A stretch of 15,312 bases of DNA, from assembly GCA_026398675.1 (NCBI GenBank), contig JAPLSK010000362.1, positions 1 through 15,312 of the forward strand. Reading direction: 5' to 3'. This document shows positions 6,276 through 13,595 of the stretch, in pieces. The notes under the pieces were generated by a model. The model made no database searches. It saw only the letters and a program-made list of their open reading frames with translations, and was not told where the DNA came from. The position numbers were made by a program, and so were the translations under genes. Within the stretch, counting starts at the first letter, position 1. Each line of letters begins with the position of its first letter. This DNA is from a bacterium (GTDB lineage: Bacteria; RBG-13-66-14).

Positions 6276-6698
6276 GTGGGCCTTTACGAATTCAGCGAGG
6301 GGCGCCGGTTCCTCGCCCGCGTTCCCAAGGGCGAGGAGCTGGTGGCCTACATTGACCGCCTGGTCAACGAGCACGGCATCGCGCAGGGGTTCATCTCGGG
6401 CATCGGGGCCGTGGCGGAGGCGGTAATCGGCTTCTACGACCAGAAGACCCACGACTACCACGAGCTTGAGCTCACCGGCGGCCTGGAGATAGTCTTCCTC
6501 CTGGGCAACGTCTCCCGGCGGGAGGGCCGCTGCCACGCCCACCTCCACGTCGGTCTGGCCGACCACGAGGGGCGGATGTACGGCGGTCACCTGGGCCGGG
6601 CCACGGTCTTTCTGACCGAGCTGGTCCTCGTCGAGTTCACCGGCAAGGAACTGGAGCGGGTTCACGACGAAACCACCGGTCTCGTCTGCTGGCCCTAG
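6276..6698 (+). CDS. PPC/DUF296 domain protein
   Basis: The 140-residue product is a single PPC (plant and prokaryote conserved, DUF296) domain. It opens with FLARVPKGEELVAYIDRLVNEHGI, has the core GFISGIGAVAEAVIGFYDQ, then the histidine cluster C86-H87-A-H89-L-H91-VG and the signature GGHLGRATVFLTELVL. Family members form trimers; in bacterial and archaeal members the histidines line a metal site, and the biological role is mostly unknown. Some relatives carry DNA-binding AT-hooks, but none is visible here. The GTG start at 6276 is preceded by AAGGAGG three bases away, slightly close but strong. A pseudopilin gene starts 11 bp downstream and probably shares the transcript. Confidence 0.88.
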   Translation: MGLYEFSEGRRFLARVPKGEELVAYIDRLVNEHGIAQGFISGIGAVAEAVIGFYDQKTHDYHELELTGGLEIVFLLGNVSRREGRCHAHLHVGLADHEGRMYGGHLGRATVFLTELVLVEFTGKELERVHDETTGLVCWP

Positions 6699-6709
6699 GC
6701 GAAACTACT

Positions 6710-7171
6710 ATGAGCGGAAGCGGCGAGCGGGGGTTCACCCTCATCGAGATGCTCATCGCCAGCGCCATCCTTCTAATCGGCGTTACGGGGGTGCTTTTGG
6801 CCATCCCCGGGGCCGAGGAGGGGGTGGCGGCGGGGGGGATGGCGGGTCGGGCGGCTCTCTACGCCAAGGAGCGGCTGGATTCCCTGGCGGCGCTGGACCC
6901 GACGGAGCTCGCCCGCGGGGCGCGGCTGGAGCCCTACTCCGACTCGCCCGAGGGGTTCTACACCCGCCGCTGGTGGGTGCTCTCGGCGGATCTTAAGCCC
7001 GACCTCGAGGGGGAGCGGCTGGCTGAGGCCCTGGCCGAATCGGGGCTCGTCCCCGGCGACTTCGACCTCCCGACCGGCTTTCTCCGGCTGAAGGTGGAGC
7101 TGCTCTGGCGGCCGCCCGGCGGGAGGCTGGAACGGATGGAGGTAAGCCAGCTCTCCACCCCGTCGAGGTAG
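6710..7171 (+). CDS. type IV pilin-like / pseudopilin protein with N-methylation motif
   Basis: The 153-residue product has a class III signal: short basic leader MSGSGERG, then FTLIEMLIASAILLIGVTGVLLAI. Prepilin peptidase should cut after G8, leaving methylated F9 and the assembly glutamate at mature position 5 (E13). The rest (GRAALYAKERLDSLAAL and a C-terminal LRLKVELLWRPPGGRLERMEV) fits minor pseudopilins of the PilV/GspI kind: small, with a strand-rich C-terminal domain. No other pilus or type II secretion gene is in the window, so it is an orphan here. It starts 11 bp after the PPC gene without a clear ribosome site, consistent with translational coupling. It ends about 75 bp before a strong terminator. 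Confidence 0.8.
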   Translation: MSGSGERGFTLIEMLIASAILLIGVTGVLLAIPGAEEGVAAGGMAGRAALYAKERLDSLAALDPTELARGARLEPYSDSPEGFYTRRWWVLSADLKPDLEGERLAEALAESGLVPGDFDLPTGFLRLKVELLWRPPGGRLERMEVSQLSTPSR

Positions 7172-7247
7172 GCCGTCAGGGTGGCGATTAATGATGCAGG
7201 GGCGGGTGTAAGCATCCGTCCTTCGTGTCATTCGAACCCGAATGTAG

Positions 7248-7276
7248 GGCGGGGACTTTAGTCCCCGCCGTTTTTT
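7248..7276 (+). terminator. intrinsic terminator after the pseudopilin gene
   Basis: GGCGGGGAC (7248-7256) and GTCCCCGCC (7261-7269) form a 9-bp stem with loop TTTA, followed by G and six T (7271-7276). The hairpin begins with ATGTAGGGCGGGG, so it is a GTAGGG-family repeat that carries a T-tract. Confidence 0.88.
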
Positions 7277-7299
7277 CTAAGGCGACGCTCACAACTGAC

Positions 7300-7337
7300 T
7301 GCGATGACGTAGGGGCGGACCTTTAGGTCCACCCGCG
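7300..7337. repeat. GTAGGGGC-family hairpin repeat
   Basis: TGCGATGACGTAGGGG leads into GGGCGGACC (7313-7321) and GGTCCACCC (7326-7334), pairing with one mismatch around loop TTTA, the same loop as in the terminator at 7248. Confidence 0.65.
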
Positions 7338-7473
7338 GGCTACGGCGTGGATTGAGGGTTGGACGTTGGGACGGGTGTCCACACCCGCCCGCTGATCGCC
7401 CCTCACCCTAACCGTCCCCCCAAAGGGGGGAGGGGACAAGCGGTAGCCCTCACCCCGGCCTATGCCATGCTGA

Positions 7474-7511
7474 TTACGATGACTAGGGCGGCCCCTGGAG
7501 CGGGCCGCCGC
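7474..7511. repeat. GTAGGG-family hairpin repeat, variant flank
   Basis: ACGATGACTAGGG precedes GGCGGCCC (7487-7494) and GGGCCGCC (7502-7509), an 8-bp stem with a 7-nt loop. The arms equal those of the 3721-3755 copy but the loop and flank differ. Confidence 0.6.
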
Positions 7512-7519
7512 GTAATTTC

Positions 7520-7548
7520 AAAAAGAAGAGGGGCGCCGGGCCCCTCTT
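7520..7548 (-). terminator. intrinsic terminator of the tail-bearing membrane protein gene
   Basis: AAGAGGGGC (7526-7534) and GCCCCTCTT (7540-7548) make a 9-bp perfect stem with a 5-nt loop. On the minus strand it is followed by CTTTTT. It begins four bases after the stop codon at 7552. Confidence 0.85.
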
Positions 7549-7551
7549 TGT

Positions 7552-8571
7552 CTATCCTTCGCGGGGGGGTTGATCTCCACCCGGGGGTCGGTCTCTACCG
7601 TCGGAGGAACGATCACCTCCGCCGGAGGAACGATCTCTGTCGCCCGAGGAACGATTTCGATCTCTGCCGCCCGGAGGACGGTTGCCACCTCCCGAGGAAC
7701 GGTCACCTCCACCCGAGGGACGGTTACCGCCTCCCGAGGGACGGTTACCGCCCTGCGGCCGATCCCGGCCGTCCGAGGGACGGTCACCACCGCCCGAGTC
7801 CGGCCTCCTCCGAGGGTGCCTATTCCGGGGACGGTCGTCCTCGCGGGTCTGGAGCCGGACTTGGGGCCGGTCCACGTTTTCCTCCACGGTCAGGGCGAAG
7901 AAAGCCAGGTAGAGCTCGTGGTAGTAGACGCCCACCAGGCTCAGGTAGCTCCAGACGAAGCCGAGGAACAACAACAGGGACAGCGCCGGCTCCACGATGT
8001 ACAGGGGGGTGAAGGCCGACCCCGACGTGAGAATCCACGCCAGCCTTGCGAGCGCGTAGAGGAGGAAAAGCCCGGCGAAGTTTATCCGCATCAGCCCCCC
8101 CGCCTCCAGCCGCTCCAGACGGCGGCGAACCTCGGCGGAGTGCTCGGCCAGCGCCGACAGGCACAAGCGGTCGCGCAGCTCGTCGTTGGCGGTCTCGTAC
8201 TTGAAGTAGTTGCGGAAGGCGTTGGCAAAGGTCTGGGGGAAGTTGCGGTCGAGGGAATGCCCGGCGCCGTGCGCCAGCTTCACCTTCATCGGTCCCGCCT
8301 CGCGGCTCGCGCGATCCAGAAAGAAGCTGCCCGGTATCCGTCCGAAGAAGAGCTGCTGGACCAACCGGCCGAACCAACCGAAGAGGGCGGTCAAAAGAAG
8401 CCCCGCGCCGAGCGCGAGAGCCAGGAACACCAGCGCGCCGGTCAAATCGTCCACGTCCACCCCAAAAATGGAGAAGAGGTTGACCCCCACCCTCCACATC
8501 GCCAGCACAGCCAGGGTGCCCGGAACGGCCATGGCAAAAAGCCCGTAGCGGTTGATGCTGTAATGATTCAT
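7552..8571 (-). CDS. four-helix membrane protein with Arg/Gly/Ser/Pro repeat tail
   Basis: I do not recognise the family. The 339-residue product shows about four membrane segments: GLFAMAVPGTLAVLAMW (about 10-26), GALVFLALALGAGLLLTALF (about 45-64), INFAGLFLLYALARLAWIL (about 163-181) and a long segment from PALSLLLFLGFVWSYLSLVG to YLAFFAL (about 195-230). Between the two helix pairs is a soluble region of about 95 residues with charged helices. From residue 233 the chain is low complexity, dominated by seven-residue units such as GGNRPSG and GGDRSSG. The tail should be disordered and positively charged overall. The architecture recalls YIP1/RDD-like membrane proteins only loosely. The ATG at 8571 has GAGG at a suitable distance. 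No promoter is evident; it may be read from hslU through the intervening hairpins. Confidence 0.75.
   Translation of the reverse strand: MNHYSINRYGLFAMAVPGTLAVLAMWRVGVNLFSIFGVDVDDLTGALVFLALALGAGLLLTALFGWFGRLVQQLFFGRIPGSFFLDRASREAGPMKVKLAHGAGHSLDRNFPQTFANAFRNYFKYETANDELRDRLCLSALAEHSAEVRRRLERLEAGGLMRINFAGLFLLYALARLAWILTSGSAFTPLYIVEPALSLLLFLGFVWSYLSLVGVYYHELYLAFFALTVEENVDRPQVRLQTREDDRPRNRHPRRRPDSGGGDRPSDGRDRPQGGNRPSGGGNRPSGGGDRSSGGGNRPPGGRDRNRSSGDRDRSSGGGDRSSDGRDRPPGGDQPPREG
7588..7800 (-). repeat. 21-bp coding tandem repeat (GGNRPSG units)
   Basis: The 3' part of the membrane protein gene repeats with a 21-bp period, clearest at 7712-7753, where CGAGGGACGGTTACCGCC recurs 21 bp apart. Other units drift and some are interrupted by 6-9 bp inserts coding for Arg-Asp. 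Each unit keeps frame and encodes seven residues with one Arg. Confidence 0.7.
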
Positions 8572-8613
8572 CGAAAACCTCGTGCGGGGATCGGTGAAAA
8601 CCCCGGACCCCCT

Positions 8614-8687
8614 GTAGGGGCGACCCTCTGCGGTCGCCCGCGGTTGAAGAGGACGCGCGGCGGGCGGGGGTGGAACCCCGCCCCTAC
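8614..8687. repeat. pair of GTAGGGGC hairpins in opposite orientation
   Basis: GTAGGGGC (8614-8621) and GCCCCTAC (8680-8687) bound the element. The left unit folds as GGGCGACC (8618-8625) with GGTCGCCC (8632-8639), loop CTCTGC. The right unit, read on the minus strand, is GTAGGGGCGGGGTTCCACCCCCGCCC with an 8-bp stem. It sits 16 bp beyond the hslU stop and may act as a transcript end or stabiliser there. Confidence 0.7.
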
Positions 8688-8703
8688 GAACACCCCTTAG
8701 GGG

Positions 8704-10119
8704 CTAGAGGATGTACCGGGAGAGGTCCTCGTCCTTGGCGAGGTTCGCCAGCTTCTCGTCAATGTATTGTGTAGTGACGATGAGCTTCTGCTCCCGATCC
8801 AAGTCGGCGGCCTCGAAGGACGCCTCTTCAAGCAGGGCCTCGAGGACCGTGTGGAGTCTTCGGGCGCCGATGTCCTGGGTGTGGGTGTTGATATACTCGG
8901 CGAGCTCGGCTAGGCGCTCGACGGCGCCGGGCGCGAACTCCAGCCGGAGGCGTTCCGTGCCGAGAAGCGACTGGTACTGTTTTACCAGCGCGTTCTTCGG
9001 CTCGGTGAGGATGCGGGTGAAATCCTCCTTCGTCAGGGAGTGGAGCTTTACCCGGATGGGGAAGCGGCCCTGAAGTTCGGGCATGAGGTCCGACGGTTTT
9101 TTCTGGTGGAAGGCCCCGGCCGCAATGAAAAGAATATGGTCCGTGGAGACCAGACCGTACTTCGTTTTGACCGTGGTGCCCTCGACGAGGGGTAAGAGGT
9201 CGCGCTGGACGCCTTCCCGGGAGACGTCGGGTCCTTGCGTCGAACCGCCGGCGACTATCTTGTCCAACTCGTCCAGGAAGACTATGCCGGTCGTCTCCGT
9301 GCGGGCGAGGGCCTCTCGGGTGACCTTCTCCTGGTCCATGAGGCGTTCGGATTCCGAGCCCACCAGGACCCGGCGGGCCTCGGAGACCTTCAGCCGCACC
9401 CGCTTCTTCTTCTTGGGTATAAGTCCCGAGAGCATGTCGCACAGGTCGAGCCCCATGCCCTCCAGCCCCGCTCCGGAGAAGGCGCTGATGACGGGGTTGT
9501 CGGAGGTCGCCACGCTCACGTCCACCTCGCGGTCCTCCAGCTCGCCGGCCGCCAGAAGCGCGCGCAGCTTTTCCACGCTGCGCTCGTGGTGGGCCAGGGC
9601 CTCGGCGTATTCCTGCCGCTCCTGGTCGGTCGCCCCGGGACCGGGCAGCGACGGCGGGCGGGGCAACAGGAGATCGAGGAGCTTCTCCTCGGCCTGTTTC
9701 GTGGCCTCCGCGGCGACGCGGGCGCGCTCCTCCTCGCGCACCATGTTCATCGCGATATCGGTCAGGTCGCGGATGATTGATTCCACGTCCCGGCCCACGT
9801 AACCGACCTCGGTGAACTTAGAGGCCTCCACCTTGACGAAGGGGGCGCCGACCAGGCGGGCCAGCCGCCGGGCTATCTCCGTCTTGCCCACCCCGGTGGG
9901 GCCGATGAGGATGATGTTCTTGGGCGTTATCTCGAAGGCTATCTCGGGGGGGAGTTGGAGCCGCCGCCAGCGGTTGCGCAGGGACACCGCCACCGAGCGC
10001 TTGGCGTCGTCCTGACCCACGATGTAGCGGTCCAGTTCGAGCACGATGCGCCGTGGCGTGAGCTCCTCGGAGCTCAGCCGCTTTTCTTCCGGTTCGAGGG
10101 GCATGATATTATTCTCCAT
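8704..10119 (-). CDS. hslU: HslU, ATPase subunit of the HslUV protease
   Basis: HslU is the AAA+ unfoldase that feeds proteins into the HslV peptidase (ClpYQ). The 471-residue product has LTPRRIVLELDRYIVGQDDAK, Walker A GPTGVGKT (73-80), pore loop GYVG (106-109), Walker B FLDELDK (D283, E284), GAFHQKKPSDLMPELQGRFP, and the C-terminal EDLSRYIL that docks into HslV. The I-domain (about 110-245) is present and slightly extended. Starting at 10119 it overlaps purE by 11 bp; the in-frame ATG at 10104 has a better GGAG site nine bases upstream and could be the true start. hslV, usually directly upstream, is not in the window; purE is there instead. Confidence 0.95.
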   Translation of the reverse strand: MENNIMPLEPEEKRLSSEELTPRRIVLELDRYIVGQDDAKRSVAVSLRNRWRRLQLPPEIAFEITPKNIILIGPTGVGKTEIARRLARLVGAPFVKVEASKFTEVGYVGRDVESIIRDLTDIAMNMVREEERARVAAEATKQAEEKLLDLLLPRPPSLPGPGATDQERQEYAEALAHHERSVEKLRALLAAGELEDREVDVSVATSDNPVISAFSGAGLEGMGLDLCDMLSGLIPKKKKRVRLKVSEARRVLVGSESERLMDQEKVTREALARTETTGIVFLDELDKIVAGGSTQGPDVSREGVQRDLLPLVEGTTVKTKYGLVSTDHILFIAAGAFHQKKPSDLMPELQGRFPIRVKLHSLTKEDFTRILTEPKNALVKQYQSLLGTERLRLEFAPGAVERLAELAEYINTHTQDIGARRLHTVLEALLEEASFEAADLDREQKLIVTTQYIDEKLANLAKDEDLSRYIL

Positions 10120-10630
10120 CGCCGAGCTCTCGCTGTAGTTCTCCGTCGTCCCGCCGGACCTTCACCCGCTGGGATTCGCGGTGCTCGGCGAGCCTGGACG
10201 CCAGTTCTTTATCCGACAGGGCCAGGCACTGGATGGCGAATAGGGCGGCGTTCTGCGCCCCGGCCCGCCCCAAGGCGAAGACGGCCACGGGGACACCCCC
10301 CGGCATCTGGACGCTCGCCAGGAGCGCGTCCAGTCCCCCCAGGCCGCCGGACTCCAGTGGGACGGTCAGGACCGGTTTTGTCGTGTTTGCGGCCACCGTT
10401 CCCGCCAGGTGGGCCGCCATCCCTGCCCCGCAGATGAAGATCTCGACGCCCCCGGCCTCCGCCTCGGCGACGAATCGAACGACCTCTTCGGGCGTTCGGT
10501 GAGCCGAGAGCACGCGGCCGGTGAAACCGACGCCGAACTCCCTTAGAATCTCGAAGGCGGCGTCCATCACCGGCTTGTCCGAGGCCGAGCCCAGGAGCAC
10601 GGCCACCTTCTTTTCGCTTTTCCCGCTCAA
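10109..10630 (-). CDS. purE: N5-CAIR mutase, PurE class I
   Basis: PurE converts N5-carboxyaminoimidazole ribonucleotide to CAIR in purine synthesis. Motifs seen are GSASDKPVM (14-22), SAHRTP (42-47, catalytic H44), a GMAAHLAGTVAANTTKPVL loop and VQMPGGVPVA. The SAHRTP and AHL-x-G pattern fits class I (mutase) rather than the class II AIR carboxylase. At 173 residues it is near usual length. The start appears to be TTG at 10630, with GGGAGG five bases upstream; no ATG lies near. It starts 21 bp after purD and its stop overlaps the hslU start. PurK, its usual partner, is not in the window. Confidence 0.93.
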   Translation of the reverse strand: MSGKSEKKVAVLLGSASDKPVMDAAFEILREFGVGFTGRVLSAHRTPEEVVRFVAEAEAGGVEIFICGAGMAAHLAGTVAANTTKPVLTVPLESGGLGGLDALLASVQMPGGVPVAVFALGRAGAQNAALFAIQCLALSDKELASRLAEHRESQRVKVRRDDGELQRELGDGE

Positions 10631-10651
10631 CGCGCCTCCCTAGTGTTCCCC

Positions 10652-11938
<1,287 letters not shown>

Positions 11939-11958
11939 GTGTCGCCTCCCCCCCCTCC

Positions 11959-13368
11959 CTATCCCTCCACACCGTCGGGCATGGGGAAGAAGGCGTCCGA
12001 AGCGGCCACGGAGCCCCGTGCCCGCGCATCGGCCTTGCGCACCGCGATGAAGGCTGAATCCACGCGGCTCATCTGCCCGGCGCCCACCCCGACCAGCCAG
12101 CACGCGCCGTCGGGCTCCCGGCAGGTCAGGACGACGGCGTTGCTCTTGACGTGCTTGACCGCGCGCCAGGCGAACCGCAGCGCCGCCCACTCCTCCTCGG
12201 TCGGGGTCCGCTTCGTCACCACGCGCTCCTCGACGGACCACTCATCGTCGGGCCCCTGGAGGAGCAGGCCGCCGGGGATGAAGCGCCCCTCGAGCCCCCG
12301 GGACGGCTCGGGCACCCCCAGGGCGATGAAGCGCCGCTGGGATTTCTTGATTAAAAGTTCGAGGACGCCCGGAGCGAAGTCGGGCGCCACGGCGCACTCG
12401 ATGAAGCGGGTATCGTGGACGAGCTCCGCGGTCTTTTCGTCCACGGTGCGGTTCAGGGCGACGATGGAGCCGAAGGCTGAGAGCGGGTCGCCCTCGAGAG
12501 CCAGCTCGTAGGCCCGCTCAAGGGTGGGGGCCTCGGCCAGGCCGCAGGGGTTGGTGTGCTTGACGACGGCCGCCGCAGGTCCGGAGAAATCGCACACCGC
12601 GTTCCACGCCGAGGCGATATCCCAGTAGTTGTTGAAGCTCAAGGCCTTGCCCGAGAGCGGCTCGGCCGATGCAAGCCCCCCGCCGCCCATGAGTGGCACG
12701 TAAAGCGCCGCGGGCTGGTGCGGGTTCTCGCCGTAGCGCAGCTCGCGCCCCTTGCGATACGCCGCGATGTAGAGCTCGGGGAACCCCTCCCCGCGGGTCA
12801 GATACGCGGTGATGGCCGCGTCGTAGACCGCGGTGTGGGCGAAGACCTTGGCCGCCAGGTTGCGCCTGCGTTCCAGCGTCACCCCGCCGGCGTTTATCTC
12901 CTCCATGACGGTCGGGTAATCGGCCGGGTCGCAGAGGGTGATGACGTGGTTGAAGTTCTTGGCCGCCGCGCGCAACAGGGCCACCCCGCCGATGTCTATC
13001 TGCTCGACGGCCTCCTCGGGGGCGGCCCCGCGGGCCACCGTCTCGGCGAAGGGGTAGAGGTTCACCACCACCAGGTCTATCTCCACGGTGCCGATTCTCT
13101 CCAGGTCCCGCTGGTCATCCTCGGTCCGTCGGGAGAGGATGCCGGCGTGGATGCGCGGGTGCAGCGTCTTGACCCTTCCGCCCAGAATCTCCGGTGAGCC
13201 GGTGTAATCCGCCACCTCGATGACCGAGAGTCCGGCCTCGCGCAGAACGCCGGCGGTGCCGCCGGTGGAGAGCAGCTCGATGCCCTTGAGGCGGTGGAGG
13301 AAGTCCACCAGCCCGGTCTTGTCGGACACGCTGGCCAGGGCTCGGCGGGGAATCAGAAGGTCGCTCAT
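11959..13368 (-). CDS. purH: bifunctional purine enzyme PurH, C-terminally shortened
   Basis: PurH carries AICAR transformylase and IMP cyclohydrolase, the last two steps to IMP. The N-terminal MGS-like cyclohydrolase domain shows ALASVSDKTGLVDF, LLSTGGTAGVLREAG and GGRVKTLHPRIHAGIL. The transformylase domain has YGENPHQPAALY, FNNYWDIASAWN, the catalytic KHTNPCG (K270, H271), DPLSAFGSIVALNR and VGVGAGQMSRVDS. At 469 residues it stops at SDAFFPMPDGVEG, whereas family members run about 45 residues further with a PGGS-type strand and a C-terminal RHF-type end. Only 20 bp separate the stop from purD, so the missing part is not merely shifted in frame. ATG 13368 lacks a clear ribosome site. Identity is certain; completeness is not. 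Confidence 0.93.
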   Translation of the reverse strand: MSDLLIPRRALASVSDKTGLVDFLHRLKGIELLSTGGTAGVLREAGLSVIEVADYTGSPEILGGRVKTLHPRIHAGILSRRTEDDQRDLERIGTVEIDLVVVNLYPFAETVARGAAPEEAVEQIDIGGVALLRAAAKNFNHVITLCDPADYPTVMEEINAGGVTLERRRNLAAKVFAHTAVYDAAITAYLTRGEGFPELYIAAYRKGRELRYGENPHQPAALYVPLMGGGGLASAEPLSGKALSFNNYWDIASAWNAVCDFSGPAAAVVKHTNPCGLAEAPTLERAYELALEGDPLSAFGSIVALNRTVDEKTAELVHDTRFIECAVAPDFAPGVLELLIKKSQRRFIALGVPEPSRGLEGRFIPGGLLLQGPDDEWSVEERVVTKRTPTEEEWAALRFAWRAVKHVKSNAVVLTCREPDGACWLVGVGAGQMSRVDSAFIAVRKADARARGSVAASDAFFPMPDGVEG

Positions 13369-13472
13369 GTTCTAAAAAACCGCCCGGGCGTTGGACTCCC
13401 CTTCACCGGAAGGGGAAATGAAAGACGCAAGACGAAAGTTTTCCGGCTTCGACCCGCGTCGGGAATGCGGGG
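13369..13472 (-). promoter_or_regulatory. about 100-nt leader of the purine operon
   Basis: Between the inferred start (about 13471) and the purH ATG the transcript can form CCCCTTC-CGGT-GAAGGGG, a 7-bp stem with a tetraloop. A self-complementary CGCCCGGGCG followed by GTTTTTTAG ends just four bases before the ATG. The GC element can form only a short stem, so it is not a convincing terminator. I do not recognise a known riboswitch. Confidence 0.35.
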
Positions 13473-13478
13473 AGGCGT

Positions 13479-13508
13479 ATTTTAACATACAAGCCGCCGG
13501 GGCGTCAG
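13479..13508 (-). promoter_or_regulatory. promoter of the purHDE-hslU cluster
   Basis: On the minus strand CTGACG (13508-13503, 4 of 6), an 18-bp spacer and TAAAAT (13484-13479, 5 of 6) are preceded by an extended -10 TG (TGTTAAAAT). This is the only A/T-rich patch between the upstream gene and purH. Confidence 0.55.
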
Positions 13509-13521
13509 CCGACCCGGCGGC
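13493..13521 (-). terminator. inverted repeat overlapping the purH promoter, possible terminator of the small membrane protein gene
   Basis: GCCGCCGGG (13493-13501) and CCCGGCGGC (13513-13521) form a 9-bp stem with an 11-nt loop. On the minus strand it is followed by TTGTATGTT, an imperfect T-tract. The -35 hexamer of the purH promoter lies within the loop and one stem edge. Confidence 0.4.
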
Positions 13522-13595
13522 ACCTCCGCTTCACGGAACCGTTCGCGCGAGACGTGGGGGGCGACGGCCTCACGGCGCGGCGGGTGGTTCGCTCC

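Larger units (their letters stand above)
7172..7551. repeat. gene-free repeat block between convergent genes
   Basis: These 380 bp lie between the pseudopilin (plus) and the tail-bearing membrane protein gene (minus). They contain an intrinsic terminator (7248-7276), a GTAGGGGC hairpin (7300-7337), a half-unit ACGGGTGTCCACACCCGCCC (about 7369-7391), a C-rich REP-like hairpin (about 7400-7436), a CCCTCACCCCGG half-unit, a further hairpin (7474-7511) and the minus-strand terminator (7520-7548). No credible gene is present. Confidence 0.75.

Noticed and set aside
7570..8700. Long plus-strand open frame antisense to the membrane protein gene
   Set aside because: The translation is repetitive only because the opposite strand has the 21-bp coding repeat; the minus strand gives clear membrane helices, a ribosome site and a terminator.
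11939..12241. N-terminal extension of purD into purH, possibly a fusion
   Set aside because: The extra residues are Gly/Arg-rich nonsense in another frame of purH, and MRVFIVGGGGREH is the exact PurD start with a good ribosome site.
13374..13395. Intrinsic terminator just before purH (CGCCCGGGCG then six T)
   Set aside because: The self-complementary sequence can form only about three stacked pairs as a hairpin, too weak without a supporting partner; kept only as part of the leader description.
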